Positions 1 through 12,422 of a stretch of 64,000 nt of DNA are shown one piece after another. The position numbers and the translations under genes were made by a program. How positions within the stretch are numbered: the first letter of the stretch is position 1; the number at the start of each line of letters is the position of its first letter. Origin of the DNA: Nemophila menziesii. Its lineage: Eukaryota; Streptophyta; Magnoliopsida; Boraginales; Hydrophyllaceae. The stretch is taken from contig JARWIR010000001.1 in the NCBI GenBank assembly GCA_029959085.1, forward strand, positions 70,928,899 through 70,992,898, in the 5' to 3' direction. The notes under the pieces are model-generated. The model was given only the letters and a program-made list of their open reading frames with translations, was not told the origin of the DNA and made no database searches.

Positions 1-589
1 TCTAACCCTAAAATATTAAAAACACGTTACTAATATCCCAACATATATACCGACCACCACCACCTATAGTACAAGCTATTCTCAGTGCATCATTGTTCTG
101 ACAATCATGTGCCCACAAAAGTCACACGACATTGCTATTCTCATCAATCGTCCTTCAAATCATGGGCCCCATAAAATTGTTTCGACATCACTATTTTGGA
201 CACCACCATAACTATAGCAAGAATCTAAACTGATATTTGATATTTTAGTTAAACACAAAACTAAAGAGGACGGATTTGTCTTCTTCTTTTCATGGTATCA
301 CTATATATTAACTACTCAACAATGCAATGAACTTGAGAAACTATGAGCTCGAGTTTTTAAATATGTCGTTCTTGATTATTTCATATACAGTGTGGACTTG
401 GGGTAAAAAAACTTGGAAACGCAAGCTTAGAGGTTCAGGATTACCCAATTAAATCGATTGAATTGATAAGCCACCTCATATTGGATAAATATCTCGTACG
501 CTATCATGGGATGATTCATGTGGGGATACACAAACTTCATACCCATTAATAACATCTAAGTCCCTAGGTTTGTGTTGTTGAGGGAGTAA
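1..589. other. intergenic DNA, nothing recognised
   Basis: AT-rich sequence with no long ORF and no recognisable protein similarity in any frame. No RNA gene or element boundary was seen. Confidence 0.5.
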
Positions 590-900
590 ACGTGTTAATG
601 GTAATGGAGAATGATCTTTGTGCTAGCGGCAGTTAATGATGGTGGAGAGTTCTGAGATGAGTTTGTTGATTGTGTAGTAGTGTTAATGATGATGAATGCG
701 TTTAGGTTTTTTGATGGCGTAGCAGTGTTGTTGATGGCACAATAGTATTAATGATGTTGAAGAATGGTCTGTATGTTGGTAGCGGGTTAATGATGGTATA
801 AGGTTTTAATATGAGCTTATTGATGACGTAGTAAAGTTGTTGATGGTGCAGCAGTGTTAATGATGGTGGAGGTAGTTAATGATTGTGAAAAAGTATTTAG
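590..900. repeat. degenerate GTTAATGATGGTG-type repeats
   Basis: Variants of GTTAATGATGGTG alternate with GTTGTTGATGGCG-like words (for example near 630, 680, 720, 790, 840 and 870). Spacing is irregular, about 40-60 bp. It looks like an old minisatellite. No coding potential is visible. Confidence 0.5.
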
Positions 901-1580
901 TAGAGATGAGTTTAAACTTTTATATTTTAAATTAATGGTGCGACGAAGAAGAAGAAGGTTGCGGGAGTTGTGATATTTTTTTAAAATATTTTGAAAGGAT
1001 TTTGTAAATAGTATTCAATTAATAAAAATTATTATTTATCTTTTATTATAAATAAATTTTAATTGTGAAATGCTAGTTTTAGTTTTTCATGTCAGTACTT
1101 AACGTGATAAATGACAGAGTTTATTCACGATTGAAACACATTTAAATGGTAAGTATCATTTTGACAAAATATAAAATATAGATACTCATATGTTTACTTA
1201 ACATATTCATGGAGTTTGAATAATTGAGTCAGAAGAACAAGCTAAAATCTTACTATTTTTTTTATTTAAAAAGAGTTATAAATGAATGGGTACCTAGATC
1301 GAATTCTTGTTACCATAGGGATATGTATAGGAAGGAGAAAATGCCTAATTTTCATAGGATTGGTGAAGATGCACGCAAATTAACCGAACTATTTACATTA
1401 CCCAAATAAATACATATTTGTGGATAACTAAAAGCGGAAATAATTATTTAAAGCCCAACAACCTTCTACTTACCAAACAAAAGCCCCACTTACTCAACTA
1501 GTCTTTCTATACTAATGTAACCAATATAGTGAGAACCCAAAAACAAAAACAAAGAACCCATATAGGGGTTTCGATCAAAC

Positions 1581-2470
<890 letters not shown>

Positions 2471-2659
2471 TGTCTCAAATCTGTTTAATTTTTTTTCTTT
2501 TTGGCGTGTGTGTCCAGACATAAGGGGCTATATGACTTGTTGGGCTCCAGGACACAATTTGTCCAGACCTAAGGGCTCATCTAATTAACTCATCTACTAA
2601 AAACCGGGTCTTTTTTCCTTTTTTTTTAAAAAAACTAAAAAGGACATTGGCATGAATAT

Positions 2660-2960
2660 GGACAAAGAATGACTTGTGTACAACCCACTGTGTACACGAA
2701 CTAGGTACAAGGACTAGACAAACAATAAGAATTGGAACAAAAAATGACATGGAATGGATAAATCCCGAGCTTGGGTACAGCCCCTTGGGTATAATATTGA
2801 ACACTTTGAAAATGGGCATGGACAAAAAAATAACTTAGGTACAGCCCCATGGACACGGATTTTGACTTGGAAAAAAACCAGTTACAACATAGAAAAAAAA
2901 TGGACGAATAAAGAATATGGCTTAGGTACAGCCCCCTGTACACGGATGGTCATGTGTGTC
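2660..2960. repeat. degenerate repeats around GGTACAGCCCC
   Basis: The word (T/A)GGTACAGCCCC appears near 2774, 2838 and 2926, with a diverged copy near 2680. Two of them are followed by GTACACGGA or GGACACGGA. Spacing is about 64-95 bp. This is an old satellite-like array with no coding sequence. Confidence 0.4.
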
Positions 2961-3389
2961 AGGAAAAGTAAAAGAGAGAAAATGAGTTAGTTACCTTGTT
3001 TTACCTAGTTAGGCTTTATTTAGAACAATTTTGTAACTAGGCTTTAAAAATACTCTTTGTTACATATTAGGCTTCATTATGAAATTTCCTTTAACTAAAA
3101 ATTCAATTTCTTTAACACACTTGATAAAACAAAAATGAATCTTCTCTTACAATAGGTCTTCATGCACGTAACATCTTTACATCTTCAGATTAATAAAGAT
3201 TAAAAATCAAATAATTATTTAAAGATATCTTTACAATCAATTACCGGTAACCATGAGCATTAAGTCCAACACCTAATAAATCATGTCTTAAGAAGTCTAG
3301 TCCAAAAGTTTGGACGAATAAGGTCCAAAATATTATTTTAAATTTATGATATACTTAATATAACCTTATAAAATAAAATCATAAAATAT

Positions 3390-3444
<55 letters not shown>

Positions 3445-3660
3445 AACAAAAATGTTGAGAAATTTTAGAATAAAAAATAAAAAGAAAAAATAAAGATCCA
3501 AAACAATTGAACATAAAGCTTGAAACTCATCTCCTTGCTCTTTAGAACCAAAAAAAAAAATCTCTTCGCTCTTGCCTTCGAAAATAACAAAAAAGAAATC
3601 TATTTCCACTCACATTCCCACCTAATGATCTCATGCGCTGCAATACCATTCTCTATCATC
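2961..3660. other. AT-rich intergenic DNA upstream of the LINE
   Basis: Contains a (TA)n run (listed separately) and no supported gene. It ends at the 15-bp target site of the LINE. Confidence 0.5.
3399..3442. repeat. (AT)n microsatellite
   Basis: About 22 perfect AT dinucleotide units. Confidence 0.95.
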
Positions 3661-3675
3661 ATCAATATGGTTTGG

Positions 3676-3993
3676 AAAAAAAACCAAGCAGATCAAGTGT
3701 CATGCATGAATGGAAAGCTTAGAAATTCTCTCTCTGACCCGAATCCCAAAAAACCCCACCAACCCCTCTCACCCGACTAAATCCTAAACTCCGATCGTCT
3801 TCCTCCACCGCCCCCCCTCCCCCCTCCTCCTTCTCCCTCCTTTTCTCTACACTACTTTCAACTAATAGATCTTTAAGATCTATGAATTTTAGTGTTCTTT
3901 ACTTCTCTCTCGCTGGTTTTCGTTTTCTCAAAATCTCGATTAAGTGCTTTATCGAGATTACGTTCACTGTGTTCTTCTAATTGTTATCCATTT
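3676..3993 (+). promoter_or_regulatory. LINE 5' untranslated leader
   Basis: The segment between the left target-site copy and the ORF1 start. It contains a strongly pyrimidine-rich tract (about 3780-3850). LINE leaders normally carry an internal promoter; that role is inferred from the family, not read from a motif here. Confidence 0.5.
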
Positions 3994-5339
3994 ATGGCGT
4001 TTAATGATGATAAGAAGGCTGAGTCAGAGGAGGATTTCTGTCTCTCCCCTGACAAAGATGCTGTCTACTCAATTTATGAGGAACCTAAACTTCTACTTCG
4101 CATTCTCGCCTCAGGTACTATTAATATGAGTTATTAAAAGAAAGTTATCATTCAATACTGGAGCATTAAAGGCAGAATTTTGGTTGTTAAGAGAGGTTTT
4201 AATACCTTCACTGTTCAATTTGATGATAAGTTAGATCTTGAAACTGTTTGGCTTAATAGACCCTACCATGTGTTTGGTTTTCACGTTCTGGTTCAGAAAT
4301 ATGATGATACTATTAAGAATCCATCTCTTTTGGAATTTACTTCGTTCTGGGTTCGAATTCAAGGTCTACCTGCACTGTTCATAAAAAAGAAGCTAATGTC
4401 TCTAAGATTTCTTCTAGATTAGGGGAAGTGAAGGATATTGAGCTAACTGATCCCAAAAAATATAAAGAGGATCCTTCAATCAGGATTAGGGTTGATTTCT
4501 CTATACATAAACCTCTTTCAGCAGGTTTTAACTTCAAAATAGCTAAAGAGGAGTCAGTGTGGATTGGTTTCAAATTCGAAAAACTGTTTTATTTTTGCTT
4601 TAAATGTGGTATTATTTCACATGAGGAAAAGAATTGTGATAACAACAATAAGCTTGCTATGAGGTTAGGCAACTGGATTAAGTATAATGATCAGGATAGG
4701 AAAGTAAATAACTTTGTGTTCAAAGCTGAGAGAAATTTCAATACAGCTAAAGTTAAGAGGCCCTTTAAAACTAAGACAAAAAAGAAGGAATCCAAGCTGG
4801 AGGAGGGTGAAATCAAGATGGGCCTCAAGCCCAACTCTGTTGTTAAAGCTAATGTAGTTCAAAACACTCTATTAACCCCTTCAGTCAGTTTGGGCCAATC
4901 AAATATTCCAGGTGTTCTCTCAAAGACTTCACTTAGGCCTCTCTCAAATATTGAAGTTCATAATCTTTGTGGGCCTCAAGAGTTTGAATTCTATAACCCT
5001 CCTTCTGAGGGAGATCCCAAAGTTATTATTGACCCTTCAATCACTGAAAACTCTGATAAGAATATTACTTTTGGTTCAATGGAAAGAAACAAGAACAGAA
5101 CTAAACAAGTCAGGGAAGATCTTGGCCTCCCACTTGAAGATGAACTTCTATCTCAGGTCTTAGCAACTCTTGTTGACTCCTCTGAAGGAGTTGATGATGA
5201 GATGGCAGAGCCACCTGAGTTGGATAAGGATATTATTGAAGATGGTATTGAGAAATGGTATGATGAAGGTATGCTTGATGGTGCTGATGTTGATGTGGTT
5301 TGCGGGGTTGACCCAAATCAACCCCAAGGTGTCCAATGA
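3994..5339 (+). pseudogene. LINE ORF1, gag-like nucleic-acid-binding protein (broken)
   Basis: ORF1 of plant LINEs binds the element RNA in the ribonucleoprotein. The start MAFNDDKK is at 3994. The N-terminal part resembles the DUF4283 domain of plant LINE ORF1 proteins (motif FWVRIQGLP near 4350). It is followed by a CCHC zinc knuckle, CFKCGIISHEEKNC, near 4595-4636, and a Lys/Glu-rich tail. Two lesions are visible: an in-frame TAA at 4135-4137, and a frame change at the A run near 4383-4390, after which the reading continues in the next frame to the TGA at 5337-5339. That TGA overlaps the ORF2 start as ATGA. Identification of the family is firm; the exact inactivating base is inferred. Confidence 0.85.
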
Positions 5340-8300
5340 TTGAAGCATGGAACTGTCAAGGCATTGGCACTGCCTTGACAGAATTGAGCTTGATTGATAT
5401 GGTCAAGACTCATCACATTAAGGTACTTTTCTTATCTGAGACTAAACGCAAATTTGATTATTTATTATCTTTAAGTCCTAAGATCAATTTGACTCTAGTA
5501 GCTCAAATTGATCCTGAAGGACTATCAGGTGGTTTAGCCATTTTTGTTAAAGACTCAGATAACTTTCATATTATAAGTTCTGATAAGAACTTAATACAAT
5601 GTTCATATGATGACCCTGATGTTGGACTATGTGAATATAATTTTGTTTATGGCCCTACTGCTGATGAACTTAAGGAAGGCTTTATCCAAAAACTGAGTAA
5701 TCTGAATCACATCTCTAATTTGTGGTGTTTGTTAGGAGATTTTAACCTCATCAGGTTTCCCTCTGAGAAACTTGGAGGTGATATAACCTCTGTTCATAAG
5801 AAAAACATGCAGATGTTTAATAATTTAATAGATTCAAAGTCATTGTTTGATCTTCCTGCTAAAGGCTGTAACTTCTCTTGGTCTAACAAGAGATGTGGCA
5901 ACCAGCAGATCAAACAAAGACTTGATAGAATCTTGGTAAGTCAAGATTGGATTGATAAATATCCAAACTCATGGAATGAAGTACTCCCACCTACTGGATC
6001 TGATCACTCCCCTATTATCTTAAACTTTGGATTATATAAAAGGAATCATAAGAAAAGATTTATTCTTGAAAAAGGGTGGATGTATGATAAAGAGCTTTGC
6101 TCTATTATTAAAGAGGAATGGAAACAGGATATTCATTTTGATATCTCAGCTCTGTTGAAGGTAAAATTCAAATTGTCTTTGTTACAAAAAGTTATTTCAA
6201 AATGGGCTAGGAGAAGGATTCTTAATAATAGAGTTCTTATATCTTTGAATCTAGCTAAGCTTGGAAAAATCATTAATGAACCTTACTCTGATGAAAACCA
6301 CCTCTTGTTTACTGAACTGAGTAAGGAACTTGAAATTAACTGGAAAAAAGAAGAGCTTTACTGGTCTTTAAGATCAAAGAATACATGGTTAAGATTGGGG
6401 GATAGAAATAGTAAATTCTTCCATGCTACCTCTAGAGCAAAGAGAACAAGAAACAGAATTCTGAGAATTAAAGATGGCAATGGTATTTGGTTAACAGATA
6501 AAACTGATATCTCAAATGAAATTGTGAAAATTTATAATTTCATATATAAATCAGGTGGCCCTAGGCAATATTACCCTATCTTGAGTAAAGTCAAAAAGGT
6601 GGTTACCTCGGATATTAATGACACCTTGATTAAACCAGTTGGGATTGATGAAATTAAACAAGCAGTTTGGTCCTTGGGAAGTGATAAATCCCTTGGACCT
6701 GATGGTTTTGGAGGTTTCTTTTTCAAAAAGTTCTGGAATGAAATTAAAGATGATCTTTATGAGTTAATTTTGCTCTTTATTGATAATAATTCATCATTGG
6801 AGAGTATAAACGATACTATTATAGCACTTATTCCTAAGTGTGCTAACCCTGATTTAGTTGGGTCTTTTAGACCCATCAGCTGCGCAAATTTCATATATAA
6901 AATCATCTCCAAAATACTATCAAATAGACTCCAAGAGTTTATGACCTTGTGTGTTTCTGAGACACAAACAACCTTCATTCCTGGAAGGTCTATTTTTGAA
7001 AACATCCTTATAGCTCAAGAAGCTACACATTATCTAAACAACACGAGATCTACTAATAAATTTTGCCTAGCTATAAAGGCAGATATGAGTAAAGCATATG
7101 AAAATATTGAATGGGATTTTTTGTTGGATCTGTTGAAAGCCATGGGATTTCACTCAAGATGGATAGGTTGGATATCTAACTGTATTTCATCTGTTACTTA
7201 TAAGGTCCAAATTAATGGTGAACTTTATGAACTTGATAAACCTGAAAAAGGTTTAAGGCAGGGAGACCCTATTTCACCTTACTTATTTTGTTTAGTTACA
7301 CAAGCTTTAACTAATCTTATTGATTACTATGTAGATGTGGGACTTTTGCGAGGCATTTATATCTCAAGGGCAGCCCCAATGCTTACTCATATTTTATTTG
7401 CTGATGATAACCTTTTCTTTCTTGAAGCATCTGAATACAATATTGATATTTTCTTGAATATTATTAACTGGTACTCTCTTGCTACAGGTCAAAAACTAAA
7501 TCTTAATAAGAGTGGAGTCATTTTTAGTAAGAACACTCCTGAGATGATGAGAATTAAATTCTCTGATCAGCTGAATATGAGGAAATTACAACACCTTGGT
7601 AAGTATTTGGGCATCCCCTCTTCATGGGGGAAATCAAAGGTTAAATCTCTTGAATGGCTTACTGAGATGATCTTAAATAGAATGGAAGGATGGGACACTA
7701 AATTACTATCTAAAAGTGGTAAGGAAGTGTTAATAAAGGCAGTTATAGGAGCAATTCCTAATTTCATTATGTCAGTGTTCCTTATTCCCAAAAAAGTCAC
7801 ATCTCATCTGACTTCTCTTGTGTCCAATTTCTATTGGAACAACAAAGGGGAAGGAAGAAGTCACTGGATCAAGTGGCAAACACTTATGAATACTAAAAAT
7901 GATGGTGGATTGGGATTCAAAGAATTTCATTGCCAAAATTTAGCTTTACTTGCTTCTAATGCTTGGAAATTTTTTACTAATAAGAATTCTTTACTTTACA
8001 GACTTTTCAAAGGAAAATACTTTCCTAATGGTGATTTTCTAACTGTTGAGTTGGGCAGTAATTGCTCATGGGGATGGAGGAGCTTATTGGAAGGCAGAAA
8101 ATGCTTTATCAATGACATTAAATGGAACATAGGTAATGGTACCTCTATTAGAATCTGGGAGGACTCTTGGGCAACAAACTGTGATGACATTGTGAAACCT
8201 CCAGGTTGTACCTTTAAATTTGTTTCACAACTGATTGATCCTCTATCTAATTGTTGGAATTTGGATATTTTATATGTCTTATTCTCTAAAACCTCTGTAG

Positions 8301-8848
8301 CAACCATCTCTAGAATACTTATCCCTCCTTTTTACCTTGTTGACTCCCCATTCTGGATTCATTCTATTGATGGGGTTGTCTCGGTGAAGGAGATGTATTC
8401 TAGAATTTGGAAGGCTCATGAGAGTTTAGAGAAGATTAAAGATGGTAAAAATGGTACATCTTCTTTTAAGCTTGAATCTAAAGACTGGAAATTTATTTGG
8501 AAAATGAAAACTTTACCTAAAATAAAGAATTTTATATGGAAATGTTGTGAAAATGGACTAGCAACAAATGAAAATAGAGTTAAGAGGAAGTCTTGTACTT
8601 CTTCAATTTGTTCTATCTGTGGTATAGAGGTTGAAAACATTGAACATCTCTTATTTCATTGCCCTTGGGCTAGGGCAGTTTGGATGGCTAGTCCATTTTG
8701 TTTTAAGTCCCTCACTGAGCCTTCTTTTAATTTTAAAAAATGGATTCAGTTCTTAAGACTTAGTCTTGATCAAACTGATTCCAATGGAATCTGCCTTGGT
8801 GAAATGGCTTTTTTTATAGCTTGGCATATCTGGAAAGGTAAGAAATGA
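5336..8848 (+). CDS. LINE ORF2: endonuclease / reverse transcriptase / zf-RVT
   Basis: A 1170-codon open frame that nicks target DNA and copies LINE RNA at the nick. The apurinic-type endonuclease occupies about residues 1-230, with WNCQG, SETK, LGDFN and SDHSP (Asp223, His224). Reverse transcriptase spans about 430-760, with LGPDGFGG, FRPIS, ADMSKAYENIEW, KGLRQGDPISP and the catalytic FADD at residues 688-691. The zf-RVT zinc-finger region, with CSICGIEVENIEHLLFHC, is near 1090-1110. The start ATG at 5336 overlaps the ORF1 stop by four bases (ATGA), an arrangement that suits termination-reinitiation. The frame stops at the TGA at 8846-8848, just after AWHIWKG. The normal continuation into RNase H lies in another frame beginning about 8835. 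All catalytic motifs checked are present. Confidence 0.95.
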   Translation: MIEAWNCQGIGTALTELSLIDMVKTHHIKVLFLSETKRKFDYLLSLSPKINLTLVAQIDPEGLSGGLAIFVKDSDNFHIISSDKNLIQCSYDDPDVGLCEYNFVYGPTADELKEGFIQKLSNLNHISNLWCLLGDFNLIRFPSEKLGGDITSVHKKNMQMFNNLIDSKSLFDLPAKGCNFSWSNKRCGNQQIKQRLDRILVSQDWIDKYPNSWNEVLPPTGSDHSPIILNFGLYKRNHKKRFILEKGWMYDKELCSIIKEEWKQDIHFDISALLKVKFKLSLLQKVISKWARRRILNNRVLISLNLAKLGKIINEPYSDENHLLFTELSKELEINWKKEELYWSLRSKNTWLRLGDRNSKFFHATSRAKRTRNRILRIKDGNGIWLTDKTDISNEIVKIYNFIYKSGGPRQYYPILSKVKKVVTSDINDTLIKPVGIDEIKQAVWSLGSDKSLGPDGFGGFFFKKFWNEIKDDLYELILLFIDNNSSLESINDTIIALIPKCANPDLVGSFRPISCANFIYKIISKILSNRLQEFMTLCVSETQTTFIPGRSIFENILIAQEATHYLNNTRSTNKFCLAIKADMSKAYENIEWDFLLDLLKAMGFHSRWIGWISNCISSVTYKVQINGELYELDKPEKGLRQGDPISPYLFCLVTQALTNLIDYYVDVGLLRGIYISRAAPMLTHILFADDNLFFLEASEYNIDIFLNIINWYSLATGQKLNLNKSGVIFSKNTPEMMRIKFSDQLNMRKLQHLGKYLGIPSSWGKSKVKSLEWLTEMILNRMEGWDTKLLSKSGKEVLIKAVIGAIPNFIMSVFLIPKKVTSHLTSLVSNFYWNNKGEGRSHWIKWQTLMNTKNDGGLGFKEFHCQNLALLASNAWKFFTNKNSLLYRLFKGKYFPNGDFLTVELGSNCSWGWRSLLEGRKCFINDIKWNIGNGTSIRIWEDSWATNCDDIVKPPGCTFKFVSQLIDPLSNCWNLDILYVLFSKTSVATISRILIPPFYLVDSPFWIHSIDGVVSVKEMYSRIWKAHESLEKIKDGKNGTSSFKLESKDWKFIWKMKTLPKIKNFIWKCCENGLATNENRVKRKSCTSSICSICGIEVENIEHLLFHCPWARAVWMASPFCFKSLTEPSFNFKKWIQFLRLSLDQTDSNGICLGEMAFFIAWHIWKGKK

Positions 8849-9587
8849 ATGGCTTTTTAAAGGTGTTGAACCTGACCCTATGAGAATCTTGAATGATTCA
8901 ATTCAGGCCTATGATGAGTTTAAATTTTCTCAAAAATTAACTCCTGAGGCTCCCTCAAAAACAAATCTTGTTTCAAAGCCTAGCAATGAACAAGAAAAGC
9001 TGCAGAACTCTATATTAATTGATAACACTTTGAATAGTGTAAATGGTCCTCAAACTGATAGTAATATTCTTACTAGAGATAATAGGGCCAACTATTGGTC
9101 CCCACCTTCCCCTGGCTCTTTTAAAATAAATTGTGATGCTTCATTTGATACTTGTACTAATCAGGCCTCTTTTGCATGTTTAGTTAGGGATCATTTTGGC
9201 AATTTGATTGAAGGGAAGTCTTCTAAGTTTGTGGCTAATTCTGCTATTGAAGCTGAGGCTAGAGGGGTTTATGAGGCGTGTGCTATGGCGTCTAAGCTTA
9301 CCGAGGGTAAAGTGGAGATTGAGAATGATTGCCAATTGCTTATTAATCAAACTTGTAATTCTTCCAAATTATTTTGTAACACTGTAATTTTGGTTAAGAA
9401 TATTATTAGGTGTAAGGTTTTGTATAAACTTAAAATCTCCTTTATTAGGAGATCAAAAAACTCGTGTGCTGATTGGGTAGCTAAACAAACGCTTTTTGGC
9501 CCTTTGTTTAGTCTTTGGAGTTACTTTCCTCCATCCCAATTAGCTTCTCTCTTAGCTAGGGACTTCAATTCACTAGGAATTGGCTAA
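8835..9587 (+). pseudogene. LINE RNase H domain, frameshifted away from ORF2
   Basis: This frame begins with RNEWLFKGVEP, the usual continuation of the ORF2 motif IWK, so one extra base near 8834-8838 (AAAGG) separates it from ORF2. It carries an RVT_3-type RNase H domain: INCDAS (first Asp), AIEAEARG (Glu), IENDCQLL (Asp) and CADWVAKQ (last Asp). It ends with TAA at 9585-9587. An ATG at 8880 could in principle start a separate 235-aa protein, but such a start is unusual for the family. The 3' UTR and A tail follow. Confidence 0.85.
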
Positions 9588-9800
9588 TTTGTACTTGTTT
9601 TTGTTTTAATACAAGTTTTTTCTTTCGACCAAAAAAAATCAATATGGCTTGGGTCAATTTTTTTTATCAAAACAATTGAATATTCCAAATAAAGGTAAAA
9701 AAAGTCAATTTTACCCTTCAAATTTTAGAAAAATTGATTTAAGTTTTTAACCTAATCTCGTTACTTTATAATTTTTCAGAATTATTTGATTGAAGTATAA

Positions 9801-10132
9801 TTTATTATATTTTAATAGGTGACAAATATTTTAAAAATGATGCAAAGGTGGGTAGGTGGTGATGCTGAATCGCGGCAAAATAAATAAAAATGAAGATTGA
9901 TTTTTTAACAGGTTTGGATAGTAGGTTTACAAAATTAATGGACACAACCCAACAAATAAAATATACTTTATTATATTTTAATAGGTGACAAATATTTTAA
10001 AAATGATGCAAAGGTGTGTAGGTGGTGATGTTGAATCGCGGCGAAATAAATAAAAATGAAGATTGATTTTTTAACAGGTTTGGATAGTAGGTTTACAAAA
10101 TTAATGGACACAACCCAACAAATAAAATATAC
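9801..10132. repeat. 166-bp direct tandem duplication
   Basis: Copy 1 is 9801-9966 and copy 2 is 9967-10132. Both start TTTATTATATTTTAATAGG and end AATAAAATATAC. About three mismatches were seen by eye, so the duplication is recent. It contains no coding sequence. Confidence 0.93.
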
Positions 10133-10322
10133 AGGTATCTGGGTTCTAAGTTTCCCACAAAATTATGTCGTTTAGCACAACAATTCGCGTGATGTACTTA
10201 TGAAACAATTTCGCCGGATTCACGATCTTCTGTAAGCACAGCAAATTATGTCGTCTATTCCATCAATTCACCGGATTCACGATTTCTATCTACCCCACCA
10301 ATTTGTGTGATGTACAGTTATG

Positions 10323-10434
10323 TCGTATAACCCAGTAAATTATGTCGCAGTTGCAGCCTAGTGAATTGTGTCGCACAACCCAGTGAATTGTGTCGCACAA
10401 CCCAGTGAATCGTGTCGCACAACCCAATGAAAGG
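10323..10434. repeat. 22-bp minisatellite (GTGTCGCACAACCCAGTGAAT)
   Basis: About four to five tandem units of roughly 22 bp. The first units are diverged (GTCGTATAACCCAGTAAAT) and the last three nearly identical. Related words (AATTATGTCG) also occur at 10160-10260, so the array may be the surviving part of a longer one. Confidence 0.85.
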
Positions 10435-11572
10435 TATTATAGACATGAATTGTTAGTAAAGTGGGCTGGACTTTATGAAAGAAGTTTGTTGAGTTGTGGA
10501 TCTTTTGGATTAATCACCCTTAATTAGAATACTATATAATTTTTTTAAAATATCCATCTGAATAAGTTTGGACTAATGATAACACAAATAACTATTCTAA
10601 TTAAACCACTCATAAAATAATATTTTTATTTATATATTATAATAAAAAATAAAAATATCTCAAATTTGTTTATGTCAAGCCTTTAATAACAAGTATAAGT
10701 AAAATAAACACTTACAAACTAATTGAGTTAACTCAATTTTTTAGAACATTGTTATTTGTTCATCATCTAAAATAAATAAAACAAACACTTACATTAACAA
10801 AAAGCTCTTTTTTTTGGGTTACGTGGGTGATTCAAATCAGCTTGTGCGTATCATCCTATAGGAATATACACGTTTTACAATGTATATTTTTAGTTAAATC
10901 AGAACTAGGTTACTCTCACTTGAAAGTTATGTTTTACTGAAAATATTTACTATAATTCTCGTACTTTTAACTTTAAAACCTTATTTTCAAAACTAATATA
11001 ATCCGTCAGCTATTTGAATAAAAAAATGGGTCAACCCACCCACTCGTTTTTTACCAGAAAGGATGAATTAGTCAAGAGTTCTTGAACGAAATACATAAAA
11101 AACAGAGAATCATTAGAGCAGATAATAAACTTATGATCTTCAGTTTGTATATGAACCACACATGTGAACGTTTGTTAGATTGAATGATGCAAGATCTTTT
11201 TTGTCACTTTGAATTAAAAAAAATATTGGGGTTGGGACTTGAATTAAATTTTGTGTAAAGAGGAAAGATCTATACGCACTAAGTTATTGTTGGTGACATT
11301 GACAAAAAAAAAAGTTATTGTTGGTGACTTGGTGTATGCAAGTGCCAAGTTGAAACAAAAAGGAAAATACGAATGGACGGTGAATTGAAGGACACAACTC
11401 AACACACCATGTGAATCCGTATCTATGTTCTCCAATCAAAAGATAAGATCTATATGCTCGTGTCAGTGAGGTAGGTGAGATTTTATTAACAACAAACCAA
11501 ATTATACTTGCGGATGGTGGTCCTCACATCCAATGAGTTTCATGTTTGTAAATCGCGAACTATGTTGGAATT
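10435..11572. other. AT-rich intergenic DNA
   Basis: No gene is supported. The only structure noted is a short direct repeat AAGTTATTGTTGGTGAC at about 11280 and 11312. Confidence 0.5.
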
Positions 11573-12381
11573 ATTAAATTAAATACAATTTATTTAATTT
11601 ATTCTTCCATATTCTTAAAAAATATAAACAATACTATTTATGTTTAATAGTTTTATATTAAAACTTGAGAAAAAAATATTAAAAATTATTTAATACAAAA
11701 TGAATTTTTTCTTTTAATAACAAATTAATGGCTCTTTACTTCTGCTATTACGGGAGTTATCAAATTTTGGTCAACAAAACAGATAGCTTTAATAAGTATT
11801 GAAAAACATTTATTACCCGTCATGGATGAGCATTTATGTGACGGTTTTTTGTCTTGCCATTTCCTCTATAAATAGTGATTTTGTCACTTGTATTTTTAGA
11901 GAAGAGAAGGAAAAACATTTTTGAGAGAATGTAAAAAACTATTCTACAAAAATTAGAAAAAATATTCTAGAGAGATCAGAAAGAAAACTATTCTAGAGAA
12001 TAGAATATAAAGAACTAAGAAATTCAAGAAAATAAAATATCTATTCTCCATGATTAGTCAAATCGGTTTTGACATAGAGATTAAAGTAATAGAATGATAC
12101 GATTGTTAGAGATACCGGTACTCCTAGAATATCCCTTTTTAACGTCCTTACACCTTTTTTTTTGTATTTGTATACAGGTTTATTTTCTGAATTTTTCGTG
12201 TAAGTTATTTTTTTTCAAATTTATTGTAATAGTTGTAGTATTACTTTTATTTGGAATACCTTTTTATATTCTGGTTTTCCACTTTCTTATAATAGGTGTA
12301 GTATTACATTTTTTTGGAATCTCTATATTTATAAAATACATTTTTCACTTTTCCAGTGATATTGTTAGATTTTTACCAACA
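11573..12381 (+). repeat. 5' LTR of element E (right end approximate)
   Basis: Begins TGTTGGAATT. A TATA-like box, CTCTATAAATAG, is at about 11871-11882, which suits an LTR promoter. The 3' end is taken at ACCAACA near 12381 because the paired LTR is truncated and no clear primer-binding site follows, so it is uncertain. Confidence 0.6.
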
Positions 12382-12422
12382 ATTAAAAAAAGATATTTTC
12401 AATATCATTGGTAATACAATAG

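Larger units (their letters stand above)
3676..9637 (+). mobile_element. full-length LINE (L1-type non-LTR retrotransposon)
   Basis: A plant LINE of about 5.96 kb: pyrimidine-rich leader, gag-like ORF1, ORF2 (endonuclease, reverse transcriptase, zf-RVT), RNase H domain, short 3' UTR and an A tail. Its ends are set by a target-site duplication: 3661-3675 (ATCAATATGGTTTGG) and 9638-9652 (ATCAATATGGCTTGG), 14 of 15 bases identical. The right copy directly follows an A run at 9631-9638. A near-perfect TSD and an open ORF2 suggest a fairly recent insertion. ORF1 has a stop and a frameshift, and RNase H is out of frame, so this copy is probably not autonomous. Confidence 0.93.

Noticed and set aside
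8880..9587. Separate host RNase H gene
   Set aside because: It continues LINE ORF2 homology upstream of its ATG and lies inside the LINE's target-site duplication.
10323..10434. CRISPR-like repeat array
   Set aside because: Units are contiguous tandem repeats without unique spacers, in a plant nuclear context.
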